NCBI GenBank assembly: GCA_021818605.1
Contig: JAKAUH010000215.1
Location: 1-5,054 of the forward strand
Origin: Planctomycetota bacterium
GTDB taxonomy: Bacteria > Planctomycetota > Planctomycetia > Isosphaerales > Isosphaeraceae
DNA: 5,054 bases
Reading direction: 5' to 3'
Both the position numbers and the translations under genes were made by a program. The notes under the pieces are model-generated. The model was not told where the DNA came from. It made no database searches and saw only the letters and a program-made list of their open reading frames with translations. Within the stretch, counting starts at the first letter, position 1. Every line of letters begins with the position of its first letter. Of the stretch, positions 1 to 5,054 are shown piece by piece.

Positions 1-718
1 TGGCGGGCTTGCACCCGAAAATCCTTCGGTTCATTCGGGGCCTCATGCGCAGGGTCGCATGAGGCTGGGCGATCTGGGAAAGTGCAGCTACAGAGCAGTC
101 GGGCACCATTTCTCGCGGCTGCCACCCCGGGCTCGTCGATACGATGTTGCCCGGGATGACGCCGACCCAGGACGCGTCGGCAAGGTTCCTCGATCGCTCA
201 CCGACCATGAATGTCAGGCTCGTCCCGTCTGCGATGTCGCTCACACCAACTGCGCCATTCCGCTGGAACATGCCGTCGGCAGCTTCGAGGGATCCCTTCA
301 TCAAGAGTCGTCCCCCGGAAGCGATGTACTGCCCGGCGGCCAGGTTGTTCGGGCCCTCCGGAGCGTAGACGAACCTGACAGGGCCATCGTTAGGGGAGCT
401 GGGGCACAGATAGGCCGAGAGCGACGTGCTGCACGCTGTCTGATTCTCCGGGACGACGATGGCCAGGTTGAAGTTAATGACGTGGAACAGGGGCGTCTGC
501 TCCAACTGGCCCAGGATCATCGCGCCCCAGCCCTACCCTGGGCTGGGGTAATTGTGCAGTGCCAGGCCGACCTGCCTGAGGTTGCTCGTTCACTGAGCGC
601 GTCGAGCGGCCTCTCGGGCCGACTGGACGGCGGGCAGAAGCATGGCGACGAGGAGCCCGAAGATGAGGATCACCACGAGCAGTTCGATCACCGTGAAGGC
701 CCGGCGAACCGATGCCAT
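1..718 (-). pseudogene. DUF1559 prepilin-like protein, degraded and cut by the window edge
   Basis: Read on the minus strand from ATG at 718-716, the product starts MASVRRAFTVIELLVVILIF, a class III (type IV pilin-like) signal with an FTVIELLVVI methylation/transmembrane helix, then LLPAVQSAREAARRAQ, the DUF1559 signature. Codon 43 (592-590) is TGA where the family normally has Cys in 'AQCxNNL'; the frame continues as TSNLRQVGLALHNY. Codon 62 (535-533) is TAG. Between HNY and GWGAMI only a few residues remain where the family usually has a longer stretch containing 'FPPG', so an internal deletion is likely. After that the frame stays open to the window edge and is recognisable: LEQTPLFHVINFNL, SAYLCPSS, DIADGTSLTFMVGER, WVGVIPG. 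The C-terminal HPGG...DGSV part is out of view; the last visible residues FGCKPA may be a damaged start of it. A GAGGG Shine-Dalgarno lies 4 nt before the ATG. The family is thought to be surface or periplasmic pseudopilins of uncertain role. Family call very sure; pseudogene status quite sure. Confidence 0.88.
41..64. repeat. Perfect 9-bp inverted repeat (hairpin)
   Basis: CCTCATGCG (41-49) and CGCATGAGG (56-64) are exact reverse complements around a 6-nt loop. It lies inside the 3' part of the DUF1559 remnant where its sequence stops resembling the family well. There is no T-run on either side, so it is not a standard terminator. It may be a chance palindrome, a small repeat element, or the edge of an insertion into the pseudogene. 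Confidence 0.6.
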
Positions 719-768
719 GAAACCCTCATTTCCTGATCGGATATCCTGGCTGAATCAGAGGTGGGGGA

Positions 769-797
769 ATTGTATCCCGCCGCTCGATACCGGTCAT
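769..797 (-). promoter_or_regulatory. Possible sigma-70-like promoter for the DUF1559 remnant
   Basis: On the minus strand TACAAT (774-769) matches the -10 consensus at five of six positions. It is preceded after 17 bp by ATGACC (797-792), which matches TTGACA at four of six. Transcription would start near 762, giving a leader of about 40 nt before the ATG at 718. Planctomycete promoters are poorly characterised, so this rests on consensus matching alone. Confidence 0.35.
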
Positions 798-904
798 CCC
801 CAGTCCTGGCCTTCGCGGCAGGTTCGCGATCTCTCGATCACCGACCCCATGACTCCTGAGATCGTCAGGAATGTCGAAGGGCCGGGGCCTCGGGTTCGCG
901 CGGC

Positions 905-930
905 CCAGGAGTCTCGGCGGGCACTCCTGG
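905..930. repeat. 8-bp inverted repeat upstream of the propeller gene
   Basis: CCAGGAGT (905-912) and ACTCCTGG (923-930) are perfect reverse complements around a 10-nt spacer, so the half-site centres are 18 bp apart. It lies 131 bp before the propeller start. The size and spacing would suit a dimeric repressor operator, but nothing identifies a regulator, and in GC-rich DNA such a repeat can arise by chance. Confidence 0.4.
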
Positions 931-1060
931 ATCTCTGCCGGATAAATTCGGCTTCATGAGGGGACAGGCCGCTCATCACGCCGCCCTCTTTCTGATATGT
1001 CTGCGGAACAAATCCGTCCGCCGATCAATCGACCGGTCCGAACACACGGAGCTGACACCG

Positions 1061-2083
1061 ATGAATTCGCTACTGATGCTGGCATTCTGCTTCACCGGCC
1101 CGAATGCTTCTCGGGATGCGCCGGCATCCGCGCCGCCGAAGGTTCACAAGATCGCCGTGGGAGGCGAGGGCGGCTGGGATTACCTGACGGTCGACCCGGA
1201 AGCCCGGCGGCTGTACGTCTCGCGCGGCGCTCGGGTCGTCGTGCTCGACCTGGAAAAGGAAGCCGTGGCCGGCGAGCTCGCCGACACGCCCGGAGTCCAC
1301 GGGATCGCGATTGTGCCGGAGCTGGGCAAGGGGTTCACCAGCAACGGCCGGGATAGCAGCGTGACGGTGTTCGACCTCAAGACGCTGAAGCCGACCGGCA
1401 AGATCAAGGCGAACGGCACACCTGACGCGATTCTGTACGACGCGGCGAGCAAGCGGGTGATCACGTTCAACCACAGGACCAACGACGGCACCTCGATCGA
1501 CCCGGCCACCGAGAAGGTTGCCGGCACGATCGACTTCAAGGGCGAGCCCGAGGCCGCCGTCGCCGATGGCAAGGGGCATATCTTCGTCAACATCCGGAGC
1601 TCGAGCGAGGTCGTCGAATTCGACGCCCTCTCGCTGGAGATCCTCCATCGCTGGCCGCTAGCGCCCGGCGTGCGGCCGAACGGGCTGGCCCTGGACGCGA
1701 AGAATCGCCGGCTGTTCAGCGGCTGCAACGGGAATTCGAAGATGGTCGTGATGGATGCCGACAAGGGGACCGTGATCGCCACGGTGGACATCGGCAAGGG
1801 CTCGGATGGCTGCGGCTTCGACCCGGTGAAGGGACTGGCTTATAGCTCCAACGGGCGCACGGGGGATCTCACGGTGATCGACGAATCCGAGCCGGGCAAG
1901 TTCCACGTCGTGGCGACGATCCCGACCCAGGCGAGCGCACGGACGATGACGATCGACCCGAAGACGCATCGCGTCTACCTTCCGGCCGCGACACAGGCGC
2001 CCGCGGCGTCCGGCGCCCAGAAGCAGGGCGGCCGACGAGGCATGGTGCCGGACTCGTTCGTGATCATCGTCGTCGAGCCGTGA
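1061..2083 (+). CDS. YncE/YVTN-family beta-propeller protein
   Basis: A 340-residue protein predicted to fold as a seven-bladed beta-propeller. Recurring blade units are visible: residues 39-66 (DYLTVDPEARRLYVS...VVVLDLEK), 79-108 (TSNGRDSSVTVFDLKT), 121-150, 163-191, 206-236 (GLALDAKNRRLFSG...MVVMDADKG), 248-277 (FDPVKGLAYSSNG...LTVIDES), and a last blade from about 290 ending SFVIIVVEP. The alternation 'xDPxxxRLYV...VxVxD' is the YVTN/YncE hallmark. Start at 1061 was chosen because GGAG (1048-1051) sits 9 nt upstream, and because the in-frame ATG at 956 has no such site. The N-terminus MNSLLMLAFCFTGP is a short hydrophobic stretch without basic residues, so it is only a weak export signal; the family is usually periplasmic. 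Cys222 and Cys251 are the only cysteines beyond the N-terminal one. A hydrophilic Gln/Gly/Arg insert interrupts the last blade. Relatives have no agreed substrate; none can be assigned here. It stands alone between two pseudogenes. Confidence 0.88.
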   Translation: MNSLLMLAFCFTGPNASRDAPASAPPKVHKIAVGGEGGWDYLTVDPEARRLYVSRGARVVVLDLEKEAVAGELADTPGVHGIAIVPELGKGFTSNGRDSSVTVFDLKTLKPTGKIKANGTPDAILYDAASKRVITFNHRTNDGTSIDPATEKVAGTIDFKGEPEAAVADGKGHIFVNIRSSSEVVEFDALSLEILHRWPLAPGVRPNGLALDAKNRRLFSGCNGNSKMVVMDADKGTVIATVDIGKGSDGCGFDPVKGLAYSSNGRTGDLTVIDESEPGKFHVVATIPTQASARTMTIDPKTHRVYLPAATQAPAASGAQKQGGRRGMVPDSFVIIVVEP

Positions 2084-2105
2084 TCGCCGCGGTGGGTGGG
2101 CTCCT

Positions 2106-2144
2106 GTGCGGACCGACCGGGCCGGGTTCCGGGCCGGTCCGCAC
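2106..2144 (+). terminator. Strong GC hairpin downstream of the propeller gene
   Basis: GTGCGGACCG (2106-2115) and CGGTCCGCAC (2135-2144) form a perfect 10-bp stem enclosing a 19-nt GC-rich loop that could pair further. It begins 22 nt after the propeller stop codon, the usual place for a transcript end. No T-run follows, so it is not a canonical intrinsic terminator; it may act as a U-tract-less terminator or as a 3' stabilising stem. Confidence 0.55.
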
Positions 2145-2582
2145 GGATCGCGGTGGGCTGGACAGCCGGACGACATCAGGCATCGGCGGGCCGTCGGCTG
2201 GACATCGGCCGGGAAATCCATCAGGCTGGCAGGCACGGGGAACGTCCCGGGAGAGTCCGGCCACCGGACGTGCTCGGGGCCGGAGCCGCAGATGGACCGG
2301 TCGCTCTGGCGACGAACCTCCAGGTCGACCCCACGGACTCTTACCCCGCGTTCGGCAACCAGGGAAAAAGGGCGAATCTGGCCTGATTCTCTTTCTGTTG
2401 TCTTACCTGGACGGCTTTGATGTTTTTTTTGATACTCGGAAAGTCCCAGAATCCCGAGTCTGTCGCAGGGAAACCGGGCGGGGGATTGGCCCTGACAGGG
2501 CCGAACCGATCCGCCCGGGTAACGCCCTGGGCGCCCGGGCCGAAACCTACCCGAAGTCCGGAAAGATGGACGTGTACAACGG
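2145..2582. other. Gene-free region with small inverted repeats and a T-rich patch
   Basis: No plus- or minus-strand frame here resembles a known protein; open frames are short or run antisense to other genes. Visible structure: GTCCGG (2255-2260) and CCGGAC (2264-2269) form a 6-bp stem with a triloop. An AT-richer patch at about 2387-2445 contains eight consecutive T (2423-2430). In it TGGACG (2408-2413), a 17-bp gap and GATACT (2431-2436) make a weak sigma-70-like promoter, each hexamer matching four of six. A nested inverted repeat follows at 2474-2518. From about 2545 to 2582 the translation PKSGKMDVYN faintly resembles the 'PxPGMMxxEN' segment that precedes the G3 motif in DRG-type GTPases, so the GTPase remnant may begin here in a further frame. 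Confidence 0.45.
2474..2518. repeat. Nested inverted repeats (possible structured RNA or cruciform)
   Basis: Outer arms CCGGGCGG (2474-2481) and CCGCCCGG (2511-2518) are a perfect 8-bp match. Inside them GGCCC (2488-2492) and GGGCC (2498-2502) form a second stem with a 5-nt loop TGACA, and GATT (2484-2487) can pair with GATC (2508-2511) in RNA using one G-U pair. The motif CGCCCGGG occurs again at 2532-2539. It lies between the weak promoter-like patch and the GTPase remnant; no known RNA family is recognised. Confidence 0.45.
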
Positions 2583-3178
2583 GTGGATTTGCCTTCGATG
2601 TCGTCGGCCTACCTCGAGCCGTGGGTGACGAACGAGCGTGATTCGGTCGGCGGATGCCGCGCTTCTGGTCGGCGACCTGTCGAGCGACGACGTGGCGGAT
2701 GCGGCGACGGCGGCGCACGTGCTGGCCGGGGTGCCTCCAGAGCTCGTCGAGTTGCCGTAGGACGAGGAGGACGAGCGGATTGGACACTTTGAAGACGGCG
2801 ATGGCGGCGAACAGGCTCGACGCCGAGGGCGCCGCGGATCGATTGGAGATCGTGCGTGACAGGCTGGGCCGCCGCTTCCCGATCGTGGCGGTCTCTGGGC
2901 TCACGGGCGAGGGGCTGGAAACACTTCGACGAACGGCATACGATTGTCTCGGAGTCCTGCGGGTCTACACCAGGGCCCCCGGCAAGCCGGCCGATTGGAC
3001 CAGGCCGTTCACTGGGCCGATCGGTAGCACTGTCATCGACCTGGCGAGGGAGATCCACCGGGACTTCGAGCACTGATTGAAATCGGCCCTGATCTGGGGC
3101 CTGGGCGTCCTTGAAGGCCAGTCGGTCAAGCGCGATCATGAACTGCATGACGCCGAGGTCGTCGAGCTGCACGTCTGA
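2583..3178 (+). pseudogene. Remnant of a DRG/Obg-related GTPase with C-terminal TGS domain
   Basis: Similarity to DRG-type GTPases is split over frames. Frame 1 (2583-2636) reads VDLPSMSSAYLEPWVTN, the G3 region ('LVDxPP') and what follows. A net +1 shift at about 2634-2637 leads to VIRSADAALLVGDLSSDD, the next strand and helix, which runs to a TAG stop at 2758-2760; the frame continues DEEDERI. A second shift at 2788-2791 (one extra base in TTTG) leads to KTAMAANRLDAEGAADRLE, with G4 as NRLD instead of NKxD. FPIVAVSGLTGEGL is the G5-region strand. VLRVYTRAPGKPADWTRPF and GSTVIDLAREIHRDF begin the TGS domain. TGA at 3074-3076 interrupts it, after which the same frame reads LKSALIWGLGVLEGQSVKRD and ends ELHDAEVVELHV plus stop at 3176-3178, the expected TGS end. 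The P-loop (G1) and the N-terminal helical part are missing. A functional ancestor would have been a cytoplasmic, ribosome-associated type GTPase. The open stretch 2654-3076 could still be translated, but it lacks the nucleotide-binding half. Confidence 0.87.
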
Positions 3179-3275
3179 GAAGGCGGACGGCCGCGCGGGC
3201 CCGCCCGAATCGCGGCACCTGGAGGACCGTTGGGCCGGGGCGGGTCCAGCCACGGAGGCGCCGGGGGAGAGTTCG

Positions 3276-4106
3276 ATGGAAACGGCTCTGATCGTCGAGG
3301 ACCACCCGGAGCAGGCCAACCTGGTCGCCAGGATCCTTCGGATGCGCGACTATCAGCCCATCCTCGCCGAGGACGGCGAGGCCGGACTGAAGCTGGCCCG
3401 CGAGCAGCGCCCCGACGTCATCCTGCTGGACCTGATGCTGCCGGACATCAATGGCTTCGACGTCTGCCGCCGGCTTCGCACTGACCCGGACACCCGGCTG
3501 ATTCCCGTGGTGATGCTCACGGCGCTCAACGACGTGCAACACCGGGTGCACGGGTTCCGCGTGGGTGCCAACGCCTATGTCACCAAGCCATTCGACATCA
3601 GCCACCTCTTCGAGGCCATCTCCGCGGCACGAGCCTGGCGGGCCAGCATGGAGCAGCGTTCGCTCCAGGGCGAGATCCACGTCGAGCTGAACAGCGAGAT
3701 CACGCTGCTCAAGGATTTGAACGACTTTCTGATGATGGTCTGCCAGTCGACTCCGCTCGGGCCGGACCAGGTGATCCAGATCCGCCAGGCCGTCATGGAG
3801 ATGGCTCATAACGCGATTGAGTGGGGCAATCTGCACCAGAGCGACCGCCTGGTGACCATCACCTACCGCATTCACGAGGACCGCCTGGAGATCGTCGTCC
3901 AGGACCAGGGTCCCGGATTCGACCGCAACCAGTTACCTCACGCCGCCGTGCCCGACGACCCGTTCTCGCACCTGGACGTCCGCGAGAAGCTGGGCCTGCG
4001 TGCCGGCGGCTTCGGGCTCTTGATTTGCGAGGGGATGGTCGATGAAATGTCCTACAACGACGCAGGCAATCAGGTAACTCTGATCAAGCGGTTCCCGGCC
4101 GCCTGA
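3276..4106 (+). CDS. Response regulator receiver fused to an RsbW/SpoIIAB-type ATPase domain
   Basis: A 276-residue cytoplasmic signalling protein. Residues 3-120 are a CheY-like receiver with all key residues: acidic pair Glu8-Asp9, phospho-acceptor Asp52 in VILLDLMLPDINGFD, Thr82 in VVMLTAL, and Lys104 in YVTKPF. Residues 120-150 form a linker. Residues 150-274 are a HATPase_c_2 (GHKL) domain: N-box with Glu175 and Asn179 in EMAHNAIEWGN, G1 box DQGPGFD (210-216), and G2 box GGFGLLICEGMVDEM from 244. This type occurs in anti-sigma factor/serine kinases such as SpoIIAB and RsbW. There is no HisKA dimerisation domain or phospho-His, so it is not an ordinary histidine kinase. Start at 3276: GGAG (3266-3269) with a 6-nt spacer; the in-frame ATG at 3111 overlaps the GTPase remnant and adds unstructured sequence. 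The receiver/hybrid kinase gene follows 86 bp downstream. Inferred role: phosphorylation of Asp52 switches the ATPase domain, perhaps to control an anti-anti-sigma partner, which is not seen here. Confidence 0.93.
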   Translation: METALIVEDHPEQANLVARILRMRDYQPILAEDGEAGLKLAREQRPDVILLDLMLPDINGFDVCRRLRTDPDTRLIPVVMLTALNDVQHRVHGFRVGANAYVTKPFDISHLFEAISAARAWRASMEQRSLQGEIHVELNSEITLLKDLNDFLMMVCQSTPLGPDQVIQIRQAVMEMAHNAIEWGNLHQSDRLVTITYRIHEDRLEIVVQDQGPGFDRNQLPHAAVPDDPFSHLDVREKLGLRAGGFGLLICEGMVDEMSYNDAGNQVTLIKRFPAA

Positions 4107-4137
4107 CGGAACAAAACAGCTTCACCCCATCACGTCC

Positions 4138-4192
4138 GCCGGTCTCGCGGGCCGGCACCCCTCGCCGTTCCGGCGAGCAGGAGGTCAGGCGC
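4138..4192 (+). promoter_or_regulatory. Hairpins and Shine-Dalgarno before the TTG start
   Basis: AGGAGG (4179-4184) is a perfect Shine-Dalgarno, 8 nt before TTG at 4193, and it decides the start of the next gene. Immediately before it CTCGCCG (4161-4167) and CGGCGAG (4171-4177) form a perfect 7-bp stem with a TTC triloop, ending one base before the Shine-Dalgarno. A weaker 5-bp stem, GCCGG (4138-4142) with CCGGC (4152-4156), precedes it. With no T-run these stems are not clear terminators; they could adjust translation of the second gene relative to the first. Confidence 0.6.
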
Positions 4193-5054
4193 TTGACGCT
4201 GGACTCGAAGGCAACGACGGCCACCGGCCGACTCAAGGATGCTGTTCCGACAAACGCGGCTCCCGCGGGGCGGTCGTTCGAGGGCCCGGCCCAGTCCGCC
4301 GGCTCGGCGCTGCCGCCCCGCACTCGCCGCGAGCGGCCAAGCCTCCTGGTCGTGGACGACGAGCCCGAGGTTCTGCAATCCGTCCACGACCTGCTCCGGC
4401 TCGATTATCGAGTGATCACCCGCGGCTCCGGAGCCGCGGCCCTGGATGTCCTCCAGTCGGCGGAGGACGTCCACGTGATCATGTCCGACCAGCGGATGCC
4501 CGGCATGTCAGGCGTCGAGGTGCTGCGCCAGGCCCGCGCGATCCGCCCCGAGACCACCCGCCTGCTCTTCACCGCGCACGCCGACGTGCGCTCCATCATC
4601 GACGCGATCAACGAAGGCCACATCTTCCGCTACATCGCCAAGCCCTGGGATCCCGACGAGCTAGCGGCTGTCGTGCGCCAGGCCGTCGAGCGCCACGAGC
4701 TAATTGTTGAGAAGAATCGCCTGGTCGTCGAGCTCCAGGCCGCCAACGCCAAGCTCACCGAGGCCAACCGGCTCAAGGGGGCCTTCCTCGAGGTCGCCAG
4801 CCACGAGCTCAACACGCCCGTCAGCGTGCTCCTGGGACTGATCGAGCTCCGCAAGATGGCCACGCCCGACGCCCCGGCCGCCGACCGGCAATGGCTCGAC
4901 CACGCCGGCTCCGCCGCACGACGGCTGGCGCGCACGGTCGAGCGCATGCTCAAGCTCGTCCGCTCAGGCGACTTCGGCCGGCCCCTCGATCGCCGGCCGG
5001 CCGACGTCGTGGTCCTGATCCAGGGTGCCGTCGACGAGCTGAGCACCTACCTGG
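4193..5054 (+). CDS. Receiver-histidine kinase hybrid (REC-HisKA), incomplete at the window end
   Basis: 287 residues are visible. Residues 1-46 are a Pro/Ala/Arg-rich, probably disordered leader. Residues 48-167 are a receiver: Asp55-Asp56 in LLVVDDEPEVL, phospho-acceptor Asp99 in IMSDQRMPGMSGVEVL, Thr127 in LLFTAHAD, Lys150 in FRYIAKPWDPDEL. The QRMPGMSG and F-R-Y-I-x-K-P-W forms are typical of receivers found in HD-GYP-type regulators. Residues 168-195 look like a coiled-coil signalling helix (ELIVEKNRLVVELQAANAKL). HisKA follows with phospho-acceptor His204 in FLEVASHELNTPVSVLLGL, having Asn where most kinases have Arg (HELRTP), and a second helix with RRLARTVERMLKLVR. The HATPase domain would lie beyond the window. 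No membrane segment or sensor domain is seen, so the protein is likely cytoplasmic and takes its input through the receiver. The TTG start is supported by a perfect AGGAGG 8 nt upstream; no ATG or GTG lies in frame between it and the domain. Probable operon partner: the receiver-ATPase gene 86 bp upstream. Confidence 0.9.
   Translation, partial: MTLDSKATTATGRLKDAVPTNAAPAGRSFEGPAQSAGSALPPRTRRERPSLLVVDDEPEVLQSVHDLLRLDYRVITRGSGAAALDVLQSAEDVHVIMSDQRMPGMSGVEVLRQARAIRPETTRLLFTAHADVRSIIDAINEGHIFRYIAKPWDPDELAAVVRQAVERHELIVEKNRLVVELQAANAKLTEANRLKGAFLEVASHELNTPVSVLLGLIELRKMATPDAPAADRQWLDHAGSAARRLARTVERMLKLVRSGDFGRPLDRRPADVVVLIQGAVDELSTYL

Larger units (their letters stand above)
719..1060. other. Divergent intergenic region
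   Basis: This 342-bp stretch separates the minus-strand DUF1559 start from the plus-strand propeller gene. It holds the candidate minus-strand promoter at 769-797 and an inverted repeat at 905-930. No convincing -35/-10 pair was found for the propeller gene; TAAATT (943-948) and GATATG (about 994-999) are AT-rich hexamers without a good upstream partner. An ATG at 956 is in frame with the propeller gene, but it has no Shine-Dalgarno and would add 35 residues that look neither like a propeller nor like a secretion signal. No separate small gene is supported. Confidence 0.55.

Noticed and set aside
590..592. TGA at the conserved Cys position of the DUF1559 frame as a selenocysteine codon
   Set aside because: Cys-to-UGA is the pattern expected for selenoproteins, but a second stop (TAG at 535-533) and an apparent deletion follow in the same frame, and no convincing SECIS-like stem was seen directly after the TGA. 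Gene decay explains all of it.
59..736. 225-codon plus-strand open frame
   Set aside because: It is antisense to the DUF1559 remnant, whose minus-strand frame has clear family motifs. The plus-strand translation is low in complexity and unlike any family.
956..1060. Upstream in-frame ATG (956) for the propeller gene
   Set aside because: It has no Shine-Dalgarno, and the added 35 residues are basic and unlike propeller or signal sequence; ATG 1061 has GGAG at 9 nt.
2350..2386. P-loop-like translation AFGNQGKRANL as the missing G1 motif of the GTPase remnant
   Set aside because: Only N, G, K and L match GPPNVGKSxLL; the essential Ser/Thr after Lys is Arg, and the flanking residues do not resemble the family. 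The AT-rich patch that follows does not read as GTPase in any frame. Likely chance.
2341..2904. 187-codon minus-strand open frame
   Set aside because: It runs antisense across the GTPase remnant and intergenic DNA, is Arg/Pro-rich, and has no recognisable motif.
3195..3204. 10-bp palindrome GCGGGCCCGC upstream of the receiver gene
   Set aside because: It is a pure G/C self-complementary stretch in very GC-rich DNA, with no loop and no flanking features, so chance is the simplest explanation.
3111..3275. Upstream in-frame ATG (3111) for the receiver-ATPase gene
   Set aside because: The extra 55 residues overlap the TGS end of the GTPase remnant in another frame, are low in complexity and precede the normal receiver beginning; ATG 3276 has a good Shine-Dalgarno and starts directly at the receiver's first strand.

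Overview
The window looks like chromosomal DNA from a high-GC planctomycete, probably of the Isosphaeraceae/Gemmataceae kind. The main reason is a DUF1559 prepilin-like gene remnant on the minus strand; that family is expanded almost exclusively in Planctomycetota. The high GC content and the receiver-kinase genes fit. No tRNA, rRNA, CRISPR array or insertion sequence was found.

Layout. Positions 1-718 (minus strand) hold the 5' part of a DUF1559 gene, broken by two in-frame stops and an apparent internal deletion. Positions 719-1060 form a divergent intergenic region with a plausible promoter for the minus-strand gene and an 8-bp inverted repeat. Positions 1061-2083 (plus) encode an intact 340-residue seven-bladed YncE/YVTN-type beta-propeller, followed by a strong GC hairpin. 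Positions 2145-2582 carry no recognisable gene, only inverted repeats and a short T-rich patch. Positions 2583-3178 (plus) are the decayed remains of a DRG/Obg-related GTPase with a C-terminal TGS domain, pieced together across three reading frames and two premature stops. Positions 3276-4106 (plus) encode a 276-residue fusion of a CheY-like receiver and an RsbW/SpoIIAB-type ATPase. From 4193 to the window edge runs a second signalling gene, receiver followed by HisKA, starting at TTG behind a perfect Shine-Dalgarno sequence.

The last two genes lie on the same strand 86 bp apart and probably form a small signalling operon. One product is a hybrid receiver/histidine kinase; the other is a receiver that may gate a serine-kinase or anti-sigma type ATPase. 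A phosphorelay between them is plausible but inferred. The remaining content suggests a region undergoing gene decay: two independent pseudogenes on either side of one intact propeller gene. No clearly novel multi-gene system is visible. The points most worth a second look are the two degraded genes and the receiver-RsbW fusion next to a hybrid kinase.
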